A stretch of 64,000 bases of DNA from Streptomyces monashensis (lineage in GTDB: Bacteria; Actinomycetota; Actinomycetes; Streptomycetales; Streptomycetaceae), in contig NZ_MLYO01000036.1 in assembly GCF_001866665.1 (NCBI RefSeq), forward strand, positions 124,001-188,000, given 5' to 3'. Shown piece by piece: positions 62,280 through 64,000 of this stretch. The translations under genes and the position numbers were made by a program. The notes under the pieces were generated by a model that was not told where the DNA came from, did no database searches, and worked only from the letters and a program-made list of their open reading frames with translations. Within the stretch, counting starts at the first letter, position 1. Every line of letters begins with the position of its first letter.

Positions 62280-62556
62280 GGAGTCCTCCTCATCGTGCAG
62301 TCGCCGGGGCGACCCGGGGGGTCCCTTCAGGATAGGCAGGGAATCGCCCCCGTGAAACCCGCCCCTCTACGCCAATTGGCCAACCGGATTCCGTCATGGC
62401 CGTCCCGGTTCGCTGAGGCTTCCATTCCCCTGCGACCGGCCCGTCATGCCGGGTGGTGCACCTCGATCATACGGCGCAAACCCCACGATCGGGGGTCTTG
62501 TGTCGTACTCCATCCGCCGTCGATGCCCTGATCAGCGGCGGGTCCCGGCCGTGTGC

Positions 62557-63327
62557 TCAGGCCCCGGCGGCACCCGGTGTCTCACCGAGCACATGCAGCT
62601 GGGTGGCCACGGAGTGGAACGCGGGCAACTCGGCCGCGGCGGCCTCCAGCGTGAGGAGGGCGTCGAGCGCGCCGGGTTCGGTGTCCACCAGGACACCGGG
62701 GACGAGGTCGGCGAAGACCCGCACGCCGTGCACCGCGCCGACGGTCAGGCCCGCGCCCTCGACGAGCGCGGTGAGCTGCTCGGCGGTGAACCGGCGCGGC
62801 ATCGGATCGCCGGTGCCCCAGCGGCCGTCGGGGTCCTGCAGCGCCTGCCGGGCCTCCGTGAAGTGGCCGGCGAGAGCGCGGGCGAGCACGGCGCCGCCGA
62901 GGCCGGCGGCGAGCAGGCTGAGGACGCCCTCCGCGCGCAGGGCGGCGACGGCGTTGCGCACGCCCTCGGCCGGGTCGTCGACGTACTCCAGGACGCCGTG
63001 GCACAGCACGGCGTCGTAGCCGCCGCGCTCGACCACGTCGAACAGGCCGTGCGCGTCGCCCTGGACGCCGCGGACCCGCTCGGCGACGCCGGCCTCGGCG
63101 GCCCGGCGCTCCAGCGCGAACAGCGCGTTCGGGCTGGGGTCGACGACGGTCACGCGGTGGCCGAGCCGGGCGAGCGGCACGGCGAAGTTGCCGCTGCCGC
63201 CTCCGGTGTCGAGGACGTCGAGGCAGTCCCGTCCCGTGGCCTTGACCCGGCGGTCGAGGGCGTCCTGGAGGACATCCCAGACCACGGCGGTACGGAGGGA
63301 GGCGCGGGGGCGCGTCGGGTCCGACAC
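62557..63327 (-). CDS. Class I SAM-dependent methyltransferase
   Basis: A 256-residue methyltransferase. The Rossmann SAM motif is CLDVLDTGGGSGNFAVPLARLGHRVTVVDPSPNAL, then GVQGDAHGLFD, and DAVLCHGVLEYVDDPAEGVRNAVAAL (motif II/III with HGVLEYV). The C-terminal part resembles SmtA/CmoM-type enzymes. Substrate unknown; tRNA or a small molecule are both possible. GTG start at 63327. A 277-nt gap to the DUF3040 gene holds the 10-bp palindrome GCCAATTGGC (62371-62380) and a weak 5-bp hairpin at 62480-62496. Confidence 0.93.
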   Translation of the reverse strand: MSDPTRPRASLRTAVVWDVLQDALDRRVKATGRDCLDVLDTGGGSGNFAVPLARLGHRVTVVDPSPNALFALERRAAEAGVAERVRGVQGDAHGLFDVVERGGYDAVLCHGVLEYVDDPAEGVRNAVAALRAEGVLSLLAAGLGGAVLARALAGHFTEARQALQDPDGRWGTGDPMPRRFTAEQLTALVEGAGLTVGAVHGVRVFADLVPGVLVDTEPGALDALLTLEAAAAELPAFHSVATQLHVLGETPGAAGA

Positions 63328-63451
63328 GGCAGTTGACTCCTCGGCAGGGGGAACGCTTCAGGCGACCTCCACCCTATTGCCTCCGGCGCCGTACCCGGTC
63401 ACCGACGCCGGGCGGCTCCCGGTGCGTCTCGCACCGCGGACTTCCGCGTGG

Positions 63452-64000
63452 TCAGCCCGCGTCCGGAAGGTCACCGCGTGCTCCCGGTACGGCCGGGTCC
63501 CCGGTGTCCCGCGTGTCCCCGCGTGGCTGCGGCAGGACCGGCTGGAGGACGAGCATCCGCTCCACGATGCGCAGGAACATCGCGACGTCGCGTATCAGGT
63601 CGTCGGCGTCGCGCTGTCCGGCCGCGCCCTGGATGCCGGCCTCGGCGCGGGCGCGGCGGGCGGCGCCGGAGGCGAACAGCGCGCTCCACTCGGTCAGTTC
63701 GGGGGCGATCTCGGGCAGCACCTCCCAGGCGCTGCGGATCCGCGCCCGGCGGCGCGGGTTGGTCTCGGGCCGACCCCGGGCGGCGAGCACGGCGGCGGCG
63801 GTGCGCAGCGCGGCGAGGTGGGCCGTCGCATAACGCTCGTTCGGAGTTTCCAGGACGGCGGTCTCCTCCAGTCCGGCGCGGGCCTGGGCGAGCAGGTCGA
63901 GTGCGGCGGGTGGGGCCGTGGTCCGGCGGAGCACGGGGTGCACGTCGCTCGCCGGGCCGGTCGGTGAGGGGGCAGGGCCGGTGGCGCGGCGCCGGCGGGC
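63452..64000 (-). CDS. SAV_6107-type HEPN domain protein (5' end probably beyond window)
   Basis: At least 163 residues from a GTG at 63943, but the frame stays open to the right edge, and I recall homologues with an Arg/Ala-rich N-terminal extension, so the true start may lie outside. The helical domain LDLLAQARAGLEETAVLETPNERYATAHLAALRTAAAVLA is the HEPN-like part, with RRRARIRSAWEVLPEIAPELTEWSALFA next. The C-terminus is Pro/Asp-rich. HEPN proteins often bind or cut RNA, but the Rx4-6H motif is not evident. It is 124 nt upstream of the methyltransferase gene. Confidence 0.75.
   Translation of the reverse strand, partial: ARRRRATGPAPSPTGPASDVHPVLRRTTAPPAALDLLAQARAGLEETAVLETPNERYATAHLAALRTAAAVLAARGRPETNPRRRARIRSAWEVLPEIAPELTEWSALFASGAARRARAEAGIQGAAGQRDADDLIRDVAMFLRIVERMLVLQPVLPQPRGDTRDTGDPAVPGARGDLPDAG

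Overview
This window is high-GC actinobacterial chromosome. Codon use, frequent GTG starts, ATGA/GTGA gene overlaps, gene content and gene order all point to Streptomyces: a his cluster with PriA, dnaE, a T-box-controlled ileS, then divIVA-sepF-ftsZ-mur-fts. It is core chromosome. I see no insertion sequence, prophage, CRISPR array, rRNA or tRNA gene.

Region 1 (1-10.4 kb, mostly minus strand) is amino-acid biosynthesis: trpE (cut by the left edge) directly behind hisI, then hisF, a RidA-like gene, priA (HisA/TrpF), hisH, a small two-helix membrane protein, hisB, hisC and hisD. A small accessory island sits between hisI and hisF: a TIGR03085-like protein, a VOC protein and an ArsR-type regulator with an MFS exporter. 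A perfect 24-bp inverted repeat lies in front of the regulator.

Region 2 (10.5-33 kb) holds housekeeping and hypothetical genes: a beta-helix-like membrane protein, a LON-substrate-binding protein, a YbaK deacylase, an ABC-2 exporter, an NYN-domain protein, dnaE, a DUF2252 protein, a membrane-anchored DsbA-like protein, a Tat-exported PhoD phosphatase, a Na+/H+ antiporter, rluD-lspA, and a DksA-type zinc-finger protein with a histone-H1-like Lys/Ala tail.

Region 3 (34-38 kb) is ileS behind a translational T-box. The enzyme is the eukaryote-like IleRS2 type with a rearranged class I signature (GAHH instead of HxGH).

Region 4 (37.8-55.9 kb, all minus strand) is the division and cell-wall cluster. 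In transcription order it reads rsmH, ftsL, ftsI, murE, murF, mraY, murD, ftsW, murG, ftsQ, ftsZ, pgeF, yggS, sepF, yggT, divIVA. It builds the lipid II precursor, polymerises it at septa and positions growth. Many genes overlap by 4 nt, so translational coupling is likely. Two short tandem duplications sit in its few non-coding gaps.

Region 5 (56-64 kb) carries a beta-carbonic anhydrase, a MoxR ATPase/DUF58/transglutaminase trio, a DUF3040 protein, a methyltransferase and a HEPN-type protein cut by the right edge.

The less ordinary signals are the IleRS signature swap, two mini-ORFs that bridge neighbouring genes by overlapping start and stop codons, the tandem repeats in the division cluster, the 24-bp palindrome, and isolated perfect DnaA boxes.
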